From positions 62,001-126,000 of the forward strand of contig CAVSEV010000001.1 in NCBI GenBank assembly GCA_963727015.1: a stretch of 64,000 nucleotides of DNA, in the 5' to 3' direction. Below the pieces are notes generated by a model. That model made no database searches. It was not told where the DNA came from and saw nothing but the letters and a program-made list of their open reading frames with translations. This DNA is from DATFVJ01 sp963727015 (GTDB lineage Bacteria > Actinomycetota > Actinomycetes > Streptosporangiales > Streptosporangiaceae). Every line of letters starts with the position of its first letter. Positions within the stretch are counted from its first letter, which is position 1. The position numbers and the translations under genes were made by a program. Of the stretch, positions 43,260 through 51,706 are shown one piece after another.

Positions 43260-46142
43260 TTACCCGGCGGCGAGCGCCTCGCTGACGCTGAGATCCAGCT
43301 TGTACTTGGCGATGGCCTCGGCGAGCGCCTCGTGCTTGATCTCGCCACGCCTGGCCAGCTGGGTCAGGACCGCGAGGGTGACCGACTCCGCGTCGACGTG
43401 GAAGAACCTGCGCGCGGCGGCCCGCGTGTCCGAGAAGCCGAAGCCGTCCGTGCCGAGCGAGCAGTAAGGGCCGGGCACCCAGCGTGCGATCTGATCGGGC
43501 ACCGCGCGGAGCCAGTCACTGACGGCGATGAACGGCCCCGGCTCACCGTCAAGCGTCCGGGTCAGGTACGGCGCCCGCTGCTCGCCATCCGGATGGAGCA
43601 GATTCCACTCCTCGCACGCGATCGCGTCCCTGCGCAGCTCGGTCCACGAGGTCGCCGACCACACATCCGCTGCCACGTTCCAGTCCCCGGCGAGCAGCCG
43701 CTGCGCGTCCAGGGCAAAGCGAAGCGCCACTCCCGAAGCCAGAATGTGCGCACGCGGCCTTTCGGCTGACTGGTCATCGGCCTGAGCGGGCGCGGTGTCG
43801 GCTGGCGCCTCCGCGGCCGCTGCGGGGCCGGCCAGCGCTGGCCCTGGGGGACGGACCCGCCCGGGCTCACCGCTGTTATCCATCCGCGCGGGGCTGTATT
43901 TGTACAGGCCCTTGAGAATGCCCTCCTTGAGCGCGGCGCGCCCGCCCGGGTGGTCCGCGGGCTGCGCGGGCTGGACGTACGGCTCGTTGTAGACGGTGAG
44001 GTAGTAGAAGATGTTCTCGCCGTCCGGGTGCCCCTCGGCGGGGGAGTACATGCGGCGCAGTGCGTCCTCGACGATGTAGGCGATCTCGAACGCCCACGCC
44101 GGATCGTAGGCGACGCACGCCGGGCTGACCGAGGCGAGCAGCGGCGAGTGCCCGTCGTTGTGCTGCAGGCCCTCACCGGTCAGCGTGGTGCGGCCCGCCG
44201 TCGCGCCGAGCAGGAAACCACGGCCGAGCTGGTCGCCGAACGCCCACATCATGTCGCCAGTGCGCTGCCAGCCGAACATCGAGTAGAAGACGTAGACCGG
44301 GATCATGTGCGTGCCGTGGGTCGCGTACGAGGTGCCCGCCGCGATCACCGACCCCATCGCCCCAGCCTCGCTGATGCCCTCGTGCAGGATCTGGCCGTCG
44401 GTGGCTTCCTTGTAGGACAGCAGCAGGTTGCGGTCCACCGCGTCGTAGGTCTGGCCGTACGGCGAGTAGATCTTCGCGGTCGGGAACAGCGAGTCCATGC
44501 CGAAGGTGCGCGCCTCGTCGGGAATGATCGGCACGAACCTGGCGCCGATGTCCGGGTTCTTCATCAGGTCCTTCAGCAGCCGGACGAAAGCCATCGTGGT
44601 GGCGACGGGATGCCTGCCCGAACCCTTCGTGAGATCGGCGTACGGGCCCGCGGCTGGCTCGGCGGCGGGCAGCTTCAGCGGCTTAGCCCTGACCACCCGC
44701 CTCGGCAGGTAGCCGCCGAGGGCGGCGCGGCGCTCGCGCATGTACTCGATCTCGTCGGAGTCCTCGCCCGGGTGGTAGTACGGCGGCAGTTCCGCTTCAA
44801 GTGCGGCGTCGGGGATGGGCAGGTAGAGACGGTCGCGGAACTCCTTGAGCTCGGCCTTGGTGAGCTTCTTCATCTGATGTGTGGCGTTGCGTGCCTCGAA
44901 GTCCTTGCCGAGCGTCCAGCCCTTGATGGTGTGGGTGAGGATCACGGTCGGCTGCCCGACGTGCTCGCGCGCGGCCTTGAACGCGGCATAGACCTTGTGG
45001 TAGTCGTGCCCGCCGCGGGACAGCTTGCGCAGGTCGTCGTCGGACAGATGCTCGACCATTTTGCGCAGCCGCGGGTCGTCGCCGAAGAAGTTCTCGCGGA
45101 TGTACTCGCCGGTTTCCACGCCGTAGGTCTGGAACTGGCCGTCGGGCGTGGTGTTCATCTTGTTGACGAGCACACCGTCCACGTCCAGCGCGAGCAACGG
45201 GTCCCAGTCACGGCCCCAGATGACCTTGATGACGTTCCAGCCCGCACCGCGGAAGAAGGCCTCGAGTTCCTGGATAATCTTCCCGTTGCCGCGCACCGGG
45301 CCATCGAGACGCTGCAGGTTGCAGTTGATCACGAAGGTGAGGTTGTCGAGTTCCTCGCGGGCGGCCACCCCGATCGCGCCGAGCACCTCGGGCTCGTCGG
45401 TCTCGCCGTCGCCGAGGAACGCCCATACGTGCGAGCGGCTCGTGTCCTTGAGGTGGCGCGCGAGAAGGTAGCGGTTGAAACGGGCCTGATAGATCGCGTC
45501 GATCGCGCCGAGGCCCATCGAGACCGTGGGGAACTCCCAGAAGCCGGGCATCAGGCGGGGATGCGGATACGACGGCAGCCCGCCGCCCCGGTGCGAAAGC
45601 TCCTGGCGGAAACCGTCAAGCTGGTGTTCGGTGAGCCTGCCCTCGAGCATGGCGCGTGCGTAGATGCCTGGCGCGGCGTGGCCCTGGATGAAGACCTGGT
45701 CGCCGGACTCGCCATGATCCTTGCCGTGGAAGAAATGATTGAAGCCCACCTCGTACAGGCTTGCCGCGGACGCATAGGTCGCGATGTGGCCGCCGACGCC
45801 AAGTCCTGGCCGGTTCGCCCGTGACACCATGACGGCGGCGTTCCATCTGATGTAGGCGCGGATCCGCCGCTCCACGTACTCGTCCCCCGGGAACCACGGC
45901 TCGCGCTCTGGCGGGATCGTGTTGATGTAGTCGGTGCTGCGCAGGCCGGGCACGCCGACCTGCTGTTCGCGTGCGGCCTCGAGCAGGCGGAGCATGAGGT
46001 ACCTGGCTCGCACCCGGCCGTGGGTCCGCACGACCGAGCTGAACGAGTCAAGCCACTCCCGCGTCTCGTCGGGGTCGACATCGGGCATCTGGGTGGGCAG
46101 CCCATCCGAGATGATCGAGAATCGCTGGGGTCCTGAAGCCAC
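43260..46142 (-). CDS. aceE: Pyruvate dehydrogenase E1 component, homodimeric
   Basis: About 960 residues, the actinobacterial homodimeric E1 that decarboxylates pyruvate with thiamine diphosphate and passes acetyl groups to the E2 lipoyl protein. TPP motif: FLGDGETDEPEVLGAIGVA to FVINCNLQRLDG. Others are HFFHGKDHGESGDQVFIQG, HPRLMPGFWEFPTVSMGLG and RTTLTGEGLQHNDGHSPLL. I start at GTG 46142 (VASGPQRFSIISDGLPTQ), with GGAAGG upstream, because the family begins there. The frame extends to 46208. Near residue ~790 an Ala/Pro-rich insert (PALAGPAAAAEAPADTAPA) separates the second and third domains. Monocistronic and divergent from DUF1918. Confidence 0.94.
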   Translation of the reverse strand: MASGPQRFSIISDGLPTQMPDVDPDETREWLDSFSSVVRTHGRVRARYLMLRLLEAAREQQVGVPGLRSTDYINTIPPEREPWFPGDEYVERRIRAYIRWNAAVMVSRANRPGLGVGGHIATYASAASLYEVGFNHFFHGKDHGESGDQVFIQGHAAPGIYARAMLEGRLTEHQLDGFRQELSHRGGGLPSYPHPRLMPGFWEFPTVSMGLGAIDAIYQARFNRYLLARHLKDTSRSHVWAFLGDGETDEPEVLGAIGVAAREELDNLTFVINCNLQRLDGPVRGNGKIIQELEAFFRGAGWNVIKVIWGRDWDPLLALDVDGVLVNKMNTTPDGQFQTYGVETGEYIRENFFGDDPRLRKMVEHLSDDDLRKLSRGGHDYHKVYAAFKAAREHVGQPTVILTHTIKGWTLGKDFEARNATHQMKKLTKAELKEFRDRLYLPIPDAALEAELPPYYHPGEDSDEIEYMRERRAALGGYLPRRVVRAKPLKLPAAEPAAGPYADLTKGSGRHPVATTMAFVRLLKDLMKNPDIGARFVPIIPDEARTFGMDSLFPTAKIYSPYGQTYDAVDRNLLLSYKEATDGQILHEGISEAGAMGSVIAAGTSYATHGTHMIPVYVFYSMFGWQRTGDMMWAFGDQLGRGFLLGATAGRTTLTGEGLQHNDGHSPLLASVSPACVAYDPAWAFEIAYIVEDALRRMYSPAEGHPDGENIFYYLTVYNEPYVQPAQPADHPGGRAALKEGILKGLYKYSPARMDNSGEPGRVRPPGPALAGPAAAAEAPADTAPAQADDQSAERPRAHILASGVALRFALDAQRLLAGDWNVAADVWSATSWTELRRDAIACEEWNLLHPDGEQRAPYLTRTLDGEPGPFIAVSDWLRAVPDQIARWVPGPYCSLGTDGFGFSDTRAAARRFFHVDAESVTLAVLTQLARRGEIKHEALAEAIAKYKLDLSVSEALAAG

Positions 46143-46598
46143 AGGTTCGTTCGCCTTCCAAGATTGTTGGGGCCGGGCACTCGCAGGAGGACTGTTTGTC
46201 CAAGCCAATCGTCGTACCAGAGGTGGAAAATCGCATCTCTACCCCTGGGTAACCGCACTTGGAGCGAGCGCTGGCCGCTGCGGGCGCACCCGCCACCGCT
46301 CACGGCTGTGGCACATGCGCCCGGCTGATTCTGGCGGTTGCTGCGGACGCACCAATGTGATGCCTTCACGCTACCCGCGCCGCAGGTCCTTGCTGCGTGT
46401 GACGGGTTCGCCCGCGGCGGAACTGTCATCGGCGGCGCCGCGCCCGCACAGTGAAGCGGGCCCTTCGTCCCCTTTGCGGGTAGGTTGCGCCGTGCCACGC
46501 TGAGGTATTCGAAAGGGTAGGACGCTTGACGCTGGTATCGGACACTCGGGACACGGGTAGAACGCCCGGCAGTACGGCTTCATCGGAAGGTGGTCGGC
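46143..46598. other. Divergent promoter region of aceE and DUF1918
   Basis: No coding frame is supported. The region should contain promoters for both divergent genes. I cannot single out hexamers. The GGAAGG before 46599 is the DUF1918 ribosome-binding site. Confidence 0.35.
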
Positions 46599-46790
46599 AT
46601 GCAGGCGACGGTGGGAGACAGGCTGCACGTGCACGGCAACATCGTGGGCTCCCCGGATCGCTCCGGGGAGATCGTCGAAATCAAGGGATCAAGCGGGGAG
46701 CCGCCCTACCTCGTGCGGTTCGACGACGGGCACACCACGCTCGTATTCCCCGGCCCTGACGCGGTGATTGAGCCGGTTGGCAGCCATTGA
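46599..46790 (+). CDS. DUF1918 family protein
   Basis: 63 residues: MQATVGDRLHVHGNIVGS, GEIVEIKGSSGEPPYLVRF, DDGHTTLVFPGPDAVIEP. This is the SH3-like DUF1918 fold, a small actinobacterial family of unknown function often induced with stress genes. ATG 46599 with GGAAGG eight bases upstream is preferred to ATG 46590. It is a single-domain protein. The repeat array and yjbQ follow. Confidence 0.9.
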   Translation: MQATVGDRLHVHGNIVGSPDRSGEIVEIKGSSGEPPYLVRFDDGHTTLVFPGPDAVIEPVGSH

Positions 46791-46948
46791 CGGTGGTGCA
46801 TCCGGATGGTTCAGGTGGAGCGTGGCGGCGGCGTGCCGCCCCCTCCGGCGGCGGAGGATGCCCGCGTGAGCCGTTCGGCATCCGGGTTCGCCCGCCCGGC
46901 GGTGCCGGTCGGGGGCGCGGGAGCCGCCGTCGCGCTGAGGTGCCCCCA

Positions 46949-47113
46949 GTGAAGTCCGGCCCGGTGAAGTCCGGCCCGGTGAAGTCCGGCCCGGTGAAGT
47001 CCGGCCCGGTGAAGTCCGGTCCAGCGAAGTCCGATCCGGTGAAGTCCGGCCCAGTGAAGTCCGGCTCCGTGGAGCAGGGCACAGTAAAGCCGGGCACCGT
47101 GAGGCCGGGCGCT
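46949..47113 (+). repeat. 15-bp tandem repeats upstream of yjbQ
   Basis: Eleven units of GTGAAGTCCGGCCCG, the last three degenerate (GTGGAGCAGGGCACA, GTAAAGCCGGGCACC, GTGAGGCCGGGCGCT). In one frame they read as VKSGP repeated and are continuous with YjbQ, so they could code an N-terminal tail. More likely they are a noncoding minisatellite. Confidence 0.9.
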
Positions 47114-47134
47114 GAAGTTCGGTATGAAGTCGGT

Positions 47135-47545
47135 ATGAAGACTGACGTGATCGAGGTGCACACCGGTGGACGCGAGGCCGTCCACGACATCACGGGCGCG
47201 TGCGAGGAATTCGCCCGCGAAATGTCCGGGGGAGGTGATGGGCTGCTGCACGTGTTCGTGCCGCATGCCACGGCGGGGGTGGCGCTGATTGAACTCGGCG
47301 CGGGAAGTGACCGGGATCTGCTCGCCGCACTCGGTGAACTGCTCCCGGCCTCGAACCGGTGGGTGCACGCTCATGGCTCACCCGGCCATGGGCGTTCACA
47401 CGTGCTCCCCGCCCTCGTGGCGCCTTACGCCACGCTTCCGGTTATCGGGGGCAGGCTGGCGCTCGGAACGTGGCAGTCGGTGGCACTTGTAGACCTAAAT
47501 GTGGACAATCCGGAACGCCATGTGCGGCTCTCGTATCTCTGCTAG
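47135..47545 (+). CDS. YjbQ/UPF0047 family protein
   Basis: 136 residues: TDVIEVHTGGREAVHDITG, LLHVFVPHATAGVALIELG, NRWVHAHGSPGHGRSHVLP, ALVAPYATLPVIGGRLALG and TWQSVALVDLNVDNPERHV. This is the UPF0047/YjbQ fold with conserved His residues. Members have weak thiamine-phosphate synthase activity and are sometimes so named, but their physiological role is unsettled. ATG 47135 starts the family homology. The frame is open further upstream through the 15-bp repeats. A hairpin terminator follows its stop. Confidence 0.87.
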   Translation: MKTDVIEVHTGGREAVHDITGACEEFAREMSGGGDGLLHVFVPHATAGVALIELGAGSDRDLLAALGELLPASNRWVHAHGSPGHGRSHVLPALVAPYATLPVIGGRLALGTWQSVALVDLNVDNPERHVRLSYLC

Positions 47546-47562
47546 TCGCCGTACGCGGTATA

Positions 47563-47594
47563 CCGCCGCCGTCTGTGGAAGCCGACGGCGGCGG
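47563..47594 (+). terminator. Hairpin terminator after yjbQ
   Basis: Eleven-base stem CCGCCGCCGTC / GACGGCGGCGG with a ten-base loop, 18 bases past the yjbQ stop. Only a weak T-run follows. Confidence 0.65.
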
Positions 47595-47765
47595 GGTTCG
47601 CCTGTGGTTTTCTATCGCGTCCGGTATTGCCACTTGCGCGCCGGGCCGACCCAGTGTGGACTGTCCGAGCAAGTAGTGCCGTCGCTACTGCCGCCGTCGC
47701 GGGTGACAGGAATCGGTGTCCGCGGCTGGGCGGTTAGAGCGGGAAAGGTTCCGAGGAGGACGTAA

Positions 47766-48194
47766 GTGAGCGCGACCGCGGGCCAGACGCAAGGTCAACG
47801 TGGCCTGGCCGAGCAGCTCGGGATCAAACCGGGCCAGGTGGTGCAGGAAATCGGCTACGACGACGACTGCGACGAGAGGCTGCGCGACGCCGTATCCGGC
47901 GTCGAAGCAGTAGAGCTTGTCGACGAGGACTACGAGGATGTGGTCGACGTCGTCATGCTCTGGTGGCGGGATGGGGACGGTGATCTTGTCGACGCGCTCG
48001 TCGACGCGCTCACGCCCCTGACCGACGGGGGTTACATCTGGCTGCTCACGCCGAAGGCGGGCCGGGATGGTCACGTCGAGCCCAGTGACATCGGCGAGGC
48101 GGCGCCCACCGCGGGCCTGTCCCAGACAAGCAGCGTGAGCGCCGCCCGCGACTGGTCGGGCAGCCGCCTTGTCGCACCCAAGGCGCGGCGCTGA
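47766..48194 (+). CDS. DUF3052 family protein
   Basis: 142 residues: GLAEQLGIKPGQVVQEIGY, DDDCDERLRDAVSGVEAVE, LVDEDYEDVVDVVMLWWRD, GDLVDALVDALTPLTDGGY, IWLLTPKAGRDGHVEPSDI, GEAAPTAGLSQTSSVSAA. This is the actinobacterial DUF3052 family. Very acidic, cytosolic, function unknown. GTG 47766 has AGGAGG seven bases upstream. Its position between aceE/yjbQ and the AhpE-like peroxiredoxin gene matches the order I recall from other actinomycetes. Confidence 0.93.
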   Translation: MSATAGQTQGQRGLAEQLGIKPGQVVQEIGYDDDCDERLRDAVSGVEAVELVDEDYEDVVDVVMLWWRDGDGDLVDALVDALTPLTDGGYIWLLTPKAGRDGHVEPSDIGEAAPTAGLSQTSSVSAARDWSGSRLVAPKARR

Positions 48195-48561
48195 ACGGCC
48201 GGCTGGCGCCAGCGGCGGCCGCAGGTATCGGCCGAGACGGCTGGCGCCAGCCGACGCAGTTACCTGATCGTGTGTTCCGCGGTCAGGCAGCGAATGGGTG
48301 GCAGACTTGACCGGTGTGAACCGGCGCGGGCCGGGCCGGAGGGAACAGGCGCGGGCCGGGCCGGGAGCACAGGCGCGGGCCGGGCCGGACTGACCGCCGG
48401 CGCGGGCCGGGCCGGAGGGTAACCTCTTGGCGCCGGAGCAGTACCGGTACAAGGGGAACCCGAGGACACTGGAACGCGGGCGATGCCGGCCAGGTTCCCA
48501 CCTGCGGACCCGGCGGTGACACTCGGGCGGGCAAATGGGACTTTGTCGAAAGGATCCGCAC
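48195..48561. repeat. GC-rich noncoding region with four direct repeats and a palindrome
   Basis: The palindrome CGGCTGGCGCCAGCCG near 48238-48253 may terminate the DUF3052 transcript. From about 48321 the block GGCGCGGGCCGGGCCGG occurs four times with variable spacers. No tRNA or coding frame is seen. The peroxiredoxin ribosome-binding site GAAAGG lies at the end. Confidence 0.7.
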
Positions 48562-49020
48562 ATGGTCGATGTCGGCCAGCAGGCCCCCGACTTCGAACTG
48601 AAGGACCAGCACGGCAGCCCGGTTAAGCTGTCGGATTTCCGCGGCACGAAGCATGTTGTGCTCGTCTTCTACCCGCTCGCATTCAGTCGCGTGTGCAGTG
48701 GCGAACTTTGCGCTCTGCGTGACGACTTTCCTGAAAGCTCCCGTGACGACGTGCAACTGCTGACGGTGTCGGTGGACTCCAAGTATGCACAGCGTGTCTG
48801 GTCAGATCGGGAGAATTTCGGCTTTGTCATGCTGTCTGATTTCTGGCCGCACGGGTCGGTGGCAAAATCGTACGGGGTGTTTGACGAGAACATCGGCGTC
48901 GCGACCCGCGGAACCTTCATCATCGACAAGGACGGCGTCGTGCGGTGGAAGGTCGTCAACCCGATCCCGCAGGCGCGCGACCTCGCCGAGTACCAGAAGG
49001 TGCTCGCGGGGCTCGGGTAA
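48562..49020 (+). CDS. AhpE/Bcp-type peroxiredoxin
   Basis: 152 residues: VDVGQQAPDFELKDQHGSP, HVVLVFYPLAFSRVCSGEL, LRDDFPESSRDDVQLLTVS, VDSKYAQRVWSDRENFGF, MLSDFWPHGSVAKSYGVFD and ATRGTFIIDKDGVVRWKVV. The peroxidatic Cys lies in a PLAFSRVC motif (family PxxxT/SxxC) with a second Cys five residues later. This matches one-Cys AhpE-like enzymes, which reduce hydrogen and organic peroxides. ATG 48562 has GAAAGG at about nine bases. Followed after 57 bases by the zinc-ribbon gene. Confidence 0.92.
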   Translation: MVDVGQQAPDFELKDQHGSPVKLSDFRGTKHVVLVFYPLAFSRVCSGELCALRDDFPESSRDDVQLLTVSVDSKYAQRVWSDRENFGFVMLSDFWPHGSVAKSYGVFDENIGVATRGTFIIDKDGVVRWKVVNPIPQARDLAEYQKVLAGLG

Positions 49021-49077
49021 CCACAGCGGCCGCCGGGACCGGCGGTCGCGATCACCAATCGCGGAGGATCTCCGGCG

Positions 49078-49434
49078 ATGCCCTGCTACCGCTGCGGATC
49101 GCGGCAAGTCGATCCGGACCGGGGGCCGAGCCCGTGGCAACGGGGTGTGCGCCATGACCGGCAGGTGCTGGTCTGCCCCGGATGCCAGGTTGCCCACGAC
49201 TGGACGGCCGAGCTTGACCCCTGCGCCTCATGCGGCAGCGTCCGGCTGATCTCCCGTCTCGGCGAGGTGGAGTGCAGGAACTGCGGCTGGGTCAGGCCCG
49301 CTTCGCCTCCCGCAGCGGGCGAAGACACTGTCGTCAGCGAGGTCGCCCTGAGCGGGACGGCGGACCTGGCGGAAGAGGTAGCCGAGGCACTCGCCCGGGT
49401 GCTCGGCAAGTCAGTCACCCAGCCGCGCCGGTGA
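49078..49434 (+). CDS. Multi-zinc-ribbon protein
   Basis: 118 residues with four CxxC pairs: MPCYRCGSRQVD, VLVCPGCQVAHDW, DPCASCGSVRLI and VECRNCGWVRPA, giving two zinc ribbons, followed by a short acidic helix (VSEVALSGTADLAEEVAEA, LARVLGKS). It is probably an adaptor for nucleic acid or protein binding. Function unknown. It is 16 bases upstream of the lyase gene on the same strand, so the two may be an operon with the peroxiredoxin gene before it. The lyase lacks a strong ribosome-binding site, which supports coupling. Confidence 0.82.
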   Translation: MPCYRCGSRQVDPDRGPSPWQRGVRHDRQVLVCPGCQVAHDWTAELDPCASCGSVRLISRLGEVECRNCGWVRPASPPAAGEDTVVSEVALSGTADLAEEVAEALARVLGKSVTQPRR

Positions 49435-49450
49435 CGGCCATCCGGCAAAG

Positions 49451-50968
49451 ATGACCACGTTCCATGGGGATAAAGACGCTACGGGAGCGGCGGTAGCATC
49501 CACCCCGCCGGCCGCAGTGACTCGTCACCAGATCGCGATCGACGGTTCGTCGCTGACCTGCGCTCAGGTGGCGGCCGTCGCGCGCGACGGGGCGCAGGTG
49601 CGGGTCGCTGACACGGCGGTGACCGCCGCACGAGCCGCCTGGCGCGTCGGTGCCGAGGTCGCCGCGCACCGGCCCGTCTACGGCCGCAATACCGGCGTGG
49701 GCGCCAACAGGACGGTCGGTATCGGCGAGGCCGATGATCCGGACCACGGGCTGCGGCTAATCCGCAGTCATGCGGCGGGAGCCGGGCCCCTGCTCGCACC
49801 CGAACTGGCCCGTGCCATGCTCGTCGTCCGGCTCAACCAGATCGGCGCCGGCGGCTCGGGCGTCGATCCGGCGCTGCTGCTTGTGCTCGCCGACGCCATC
49901 AACCGCGGCTTCACGCCGCCGGTGCCCATGTACGGCGCGATCGGCACCGGCGACCTCACCGCCCTCGCGTCGACCGGCCTCTGCCTGCTCGGGGAGCGGG
50001 CTTGGCAACCGGGGACGGGGCCGCCGCCCAGGTTTCCGATGCGCTCCGCGGACGCACCCGCCTTCATGAGCAGCAATGCGGCCACGCTTGGCGAGTCGGC
50101 GCTGGCCTGTAGCGATATGGCCGGCCTGCTCAGGTCGACGGTGGTGATCGCCGCCCTGTCGCTGCTCGCGGCGCGCGGGTCGCTCGAACCCTACGCAGAA
50201 CAGGTGCACCTGGCATGCCCGCACCCAGGCCAGCAACTGGTCGCGGCGAGCGTGCGCGCGCTGATGACCGAGGTGGCGCCACCGCCCGCCCGGGTACAGG
50301 ACCCATATGGTTTCCGCGCTTTTCCGCAGGTCCATGGCCCGGCGGTGGATTCTGCCGGTTATGCGGAAGGCGTGGTTGCCAGGGAATTGAATGCCGCGGG
50401 CGAAAACCCGCTCGTGGACGTCGCTGGCCGGACGGTCTGGCACAACGGGAACTTCCATGCCGCCTACGTGGGCCTGGCGCTTGACGCGGCGCGGGCGGCG
50501 CTGTTCCAAACGGCCGCCTTGTCAGCGGCGCGTTTGGGGATGCTGGTAGAGCCGTCGTTTACCGGCTTGAACGCGTTTCAGGCGGAAACGGAGACCAGTT
50601 CGGGGATCATGGTGCTCGAATACGTCGCGCAATCGGCGGTGGCCGATATTCGCAGGTTCGCAACGCCTGCCGCGCTTGGCAATGCCGTGCTGTCCCGCGG
50701 CGTCGAGGAGCATGCCGGATTCTCGACGCAGTCCGCACACGCCACCATGGACGCGGTGGGCGCCTACCGGGTTGTGCTCGCGTGCGAGCTTGTCGCGGCG
50801 ATGCGCGCGCTGCGGATGCAGGGCCGGGTGCCCGCAGGCGGCGCCCTGCGCAGCGCTTACGACGTCGCCGACAATGCTCTCGACCCGCGGATGGCCGACC
50901 GCCCGCTCGACGGTGACCTCGCGGCCGCGACGGGCATCCTGGGCGAATACGCGTCGCTCTGCCCGTGA
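49451..50968 (+). CDS. Aromatic amino acid lyase (HAL/PAL superfamily) with atypical MIO site
   Basis: 505 residues of the histidine/phenylalanine ammonia-lyase fold: RPVYGRNTGVGANRTVGIG (YGxNTG), LRLIRSHAAGAGPLLAPEL, ARAMLVVRLNQIGAGGSGV, PMYGAIGTGDLTALASTGL, VQDPYGFRAFPQVHGPAVD (QDxYxxRxxPQ-like) and NPLVDVAGRTVWHNGNFHA. In known lyases the prosthetic MIO group forms from Ala-Ser-Gly in GASGDL. Here the corresponding text is GTGDL, so the canonical triad is absent. It may be a homologue that eliminates ammonia by another mechanism or has a different role. The final part (EEHAGFSTQSAHATMDAVG) is standard. ATG 49451 is 16 bases after the zinc-ribbon stop. Confidence 0.85.
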   Translation: MTTFHGDKDATGAAVASTPPAAVTRHQIAIDGSSLTCAQVAAVARDGAQVRVADTAVTAARAAWRVGAEVAAHRPVYGRNTGVGANRTVGIGEADDPDHGLRLIRSHAAGAGPLLAPELARAMLVVRLNQIGAGGSGVDPALLLVLADAINRGFTPPVPMYGAIGTGDLTALASTGLCLLGERAWQPGTGPPPRFPMRSADAPAFMSSNAATLGESALACSDMAGLLRSTVVIAALSLLAARGSLEPYAEQVHLACPHPGQQLVAASVRALMTEVAPPPARVQDPYGFRAFPQVHGPAVDSAGYAEGVVARELNAAGENPLVDVAGRTVWHNGNFHAAYVGLALDAARAALFQTAALSAARLGMLVEPSFTGLNAFQAETETSSGIMVLEYVAQSAVADIRRFATPAALGNAVLSRGVEEHAGFSTQSAHATMDAVGAYRVVLACELVAAMRALRMQGRVPAGGALRSAYDVADNALDPRMADRPLDGDLAAATGILGEYASLCP

Positions 50969-51043
50969 GCGTGGCGTGCGGCTGCGCCGGCGGAGCCTGC
51001 GAAATGACCTCTTCCGCCGCCTCCGGGCGACGCCTGGTCCATG

Positions 51044-51424
51044 TTAAACATCGATGACCTGGCTGGATGCCCCGGCAGCTTCGATGAGCCGGCTCATCTC
51101 GCCGCCGTCGCCAGTGACGACATCAGCCCGCAGTTCAGCAGCCGTCTGGGCGACCACGGCGTCCACGACGTCGCTGCAGCCGACGCGTCCTAGCAGCTGC
51201 CCAGCCGCGTGCGCTTTCTGCTCCGTCAGGCTCACGACCTCGCAGCCACGCAGCAACCGGCGAAGCTGAACCTGCGCTGGTGAGCGGCTGACCTGAGCTA
51301 CAACGGCGGCAGGGACCACGGGGACGATCCCTGACTCCAGGCGCACCCGGTGATCCGCCCAAACCCCGCGCGCGTTCCGGTCGGCGGCGACCAGGACGCC
51401 CGTGTCGTAGACAACCGGTGTCAT
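51044..51424 (-). CDS. vapC: PIN-domain toxin, VapC-like
   Basis: 126 residues with the PIN ribonuclease fold: VVYDTGVLVAADRNARGV (first Asp), VPVVPAAVVAQVSRSPAQV, LLRGCEVVSLTEQKAHAAG, GCSDVVDAVVAQTAAELRA (second acidic pair) and DVVTGDGGEMSRLIEAAG (third Asp). VapC toxins cleave tRNA or rRNA and are neutralised by a cognate antitoxin. The ATG overlaps the antitoxin stop (ATGA), the usual coupled arrangement. It is the last gene before the decayed accessory zone begins. Confidence 0.87.
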   Translation of the reverse strand: MTPVVYDTGVLVAADRNARGVWADHRVRLESGIVPVVPAAVVAQVSRSPAQVQLRRLLRGCEVVSLTEQKAHAAGQLLGRVGCSDVVDAVVAQTAAELRADVVTGDGGEMSRLIEAAGASSQVIDV

Positions 51425-51681
51425 GCCGGCCGGCGCTCAGGGTTGGCGGCGCCGACGCGGCGGCGGGCCGCGTCAAGCTCGTCGGAGGTCAGGGCCCCCT
51501 GCTCGGCCTCCCATTCAGCGACCGCCGCAAGCCCTTCCCGCAGCCTCAGCGCACGCCGGGCAGCCGCTGTCATCCAGGCCGACACGCTCACACCCTCGGC
51601 AGCAGCCGCCGCAACTACCTGAGCATGGACATCAGGAGCGACGGTGATAGCGAGTTTCGGCGATGGGTTGCCGCGCGGCAT
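51421..51681 (-). CDS. Antitoxin of the VapBC-like pair
   Basis: 86 residues. The N-terminus PKLAITVAPDVHAQVVAAA continues into AEGVSVSAWMTAAARRALR, a ribbon-helix-helix DNA-binding motif, and the C-terminal acidic region (EGLAAVAEWEAEQGALTSD, ELDAARRRVGA) would wrap the toxin. ATG 51681 starts it. No Shine-Dalgarno is present, but a TATAGT box lies seven bases upstream, so the mRNA is probably leaderless. It is expected to repress its own promoter with the toxin. Confidence 0.85.
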   Translation of the reverse strand: MPRGNPSPKLAITVAPDVHAQVVAAAAAEGVSVSAWMTAAARRALRLREGLAAVAEWEAEQGALTSDELDAARRRVGAANPERRPA

Positions 51682-51688
51682 GAAGCGA

Positions 51689-51706
51689 ACTATACCACTA
51701 CAGTAG
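51689..51706 (-). promoter_or_regulatory. Leaderless promoter and operator of the toxin-antitoxin operon
   Basis: On the minus strand TATAGT ends seven bases before the antitoxin ATG, placing the transcription start at or near the A of ATG. Just upstream, partly overlapping the promoter, is the palindrome CTACTGTAG (51698-51706), a likely autoregulatory operator. Confidence 0.6.

Noticed and set aside
43950..45824. A 624-codon plus-strand frame across aceE
   Set aside because: Antisense of the TPP-dependent E1 gene, with Val/Arg-rich shadow composition and no recognisable fold.
46787..47134. N-terminal extension of YjbQ through the VKSGP repeats
   Set aside because: The extension overlaps the DUF1918 stop, is of low complexity, and the family starts at MKTDVIEV, so I start the gene at 47135. 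It is retained as a finding.
48195..48561. Expected tRNA gene between DUF3052 and the peroxiredoxin gene
   Set aside because: I looked for a cloverleaf and found only GC repeats and a palindrome.
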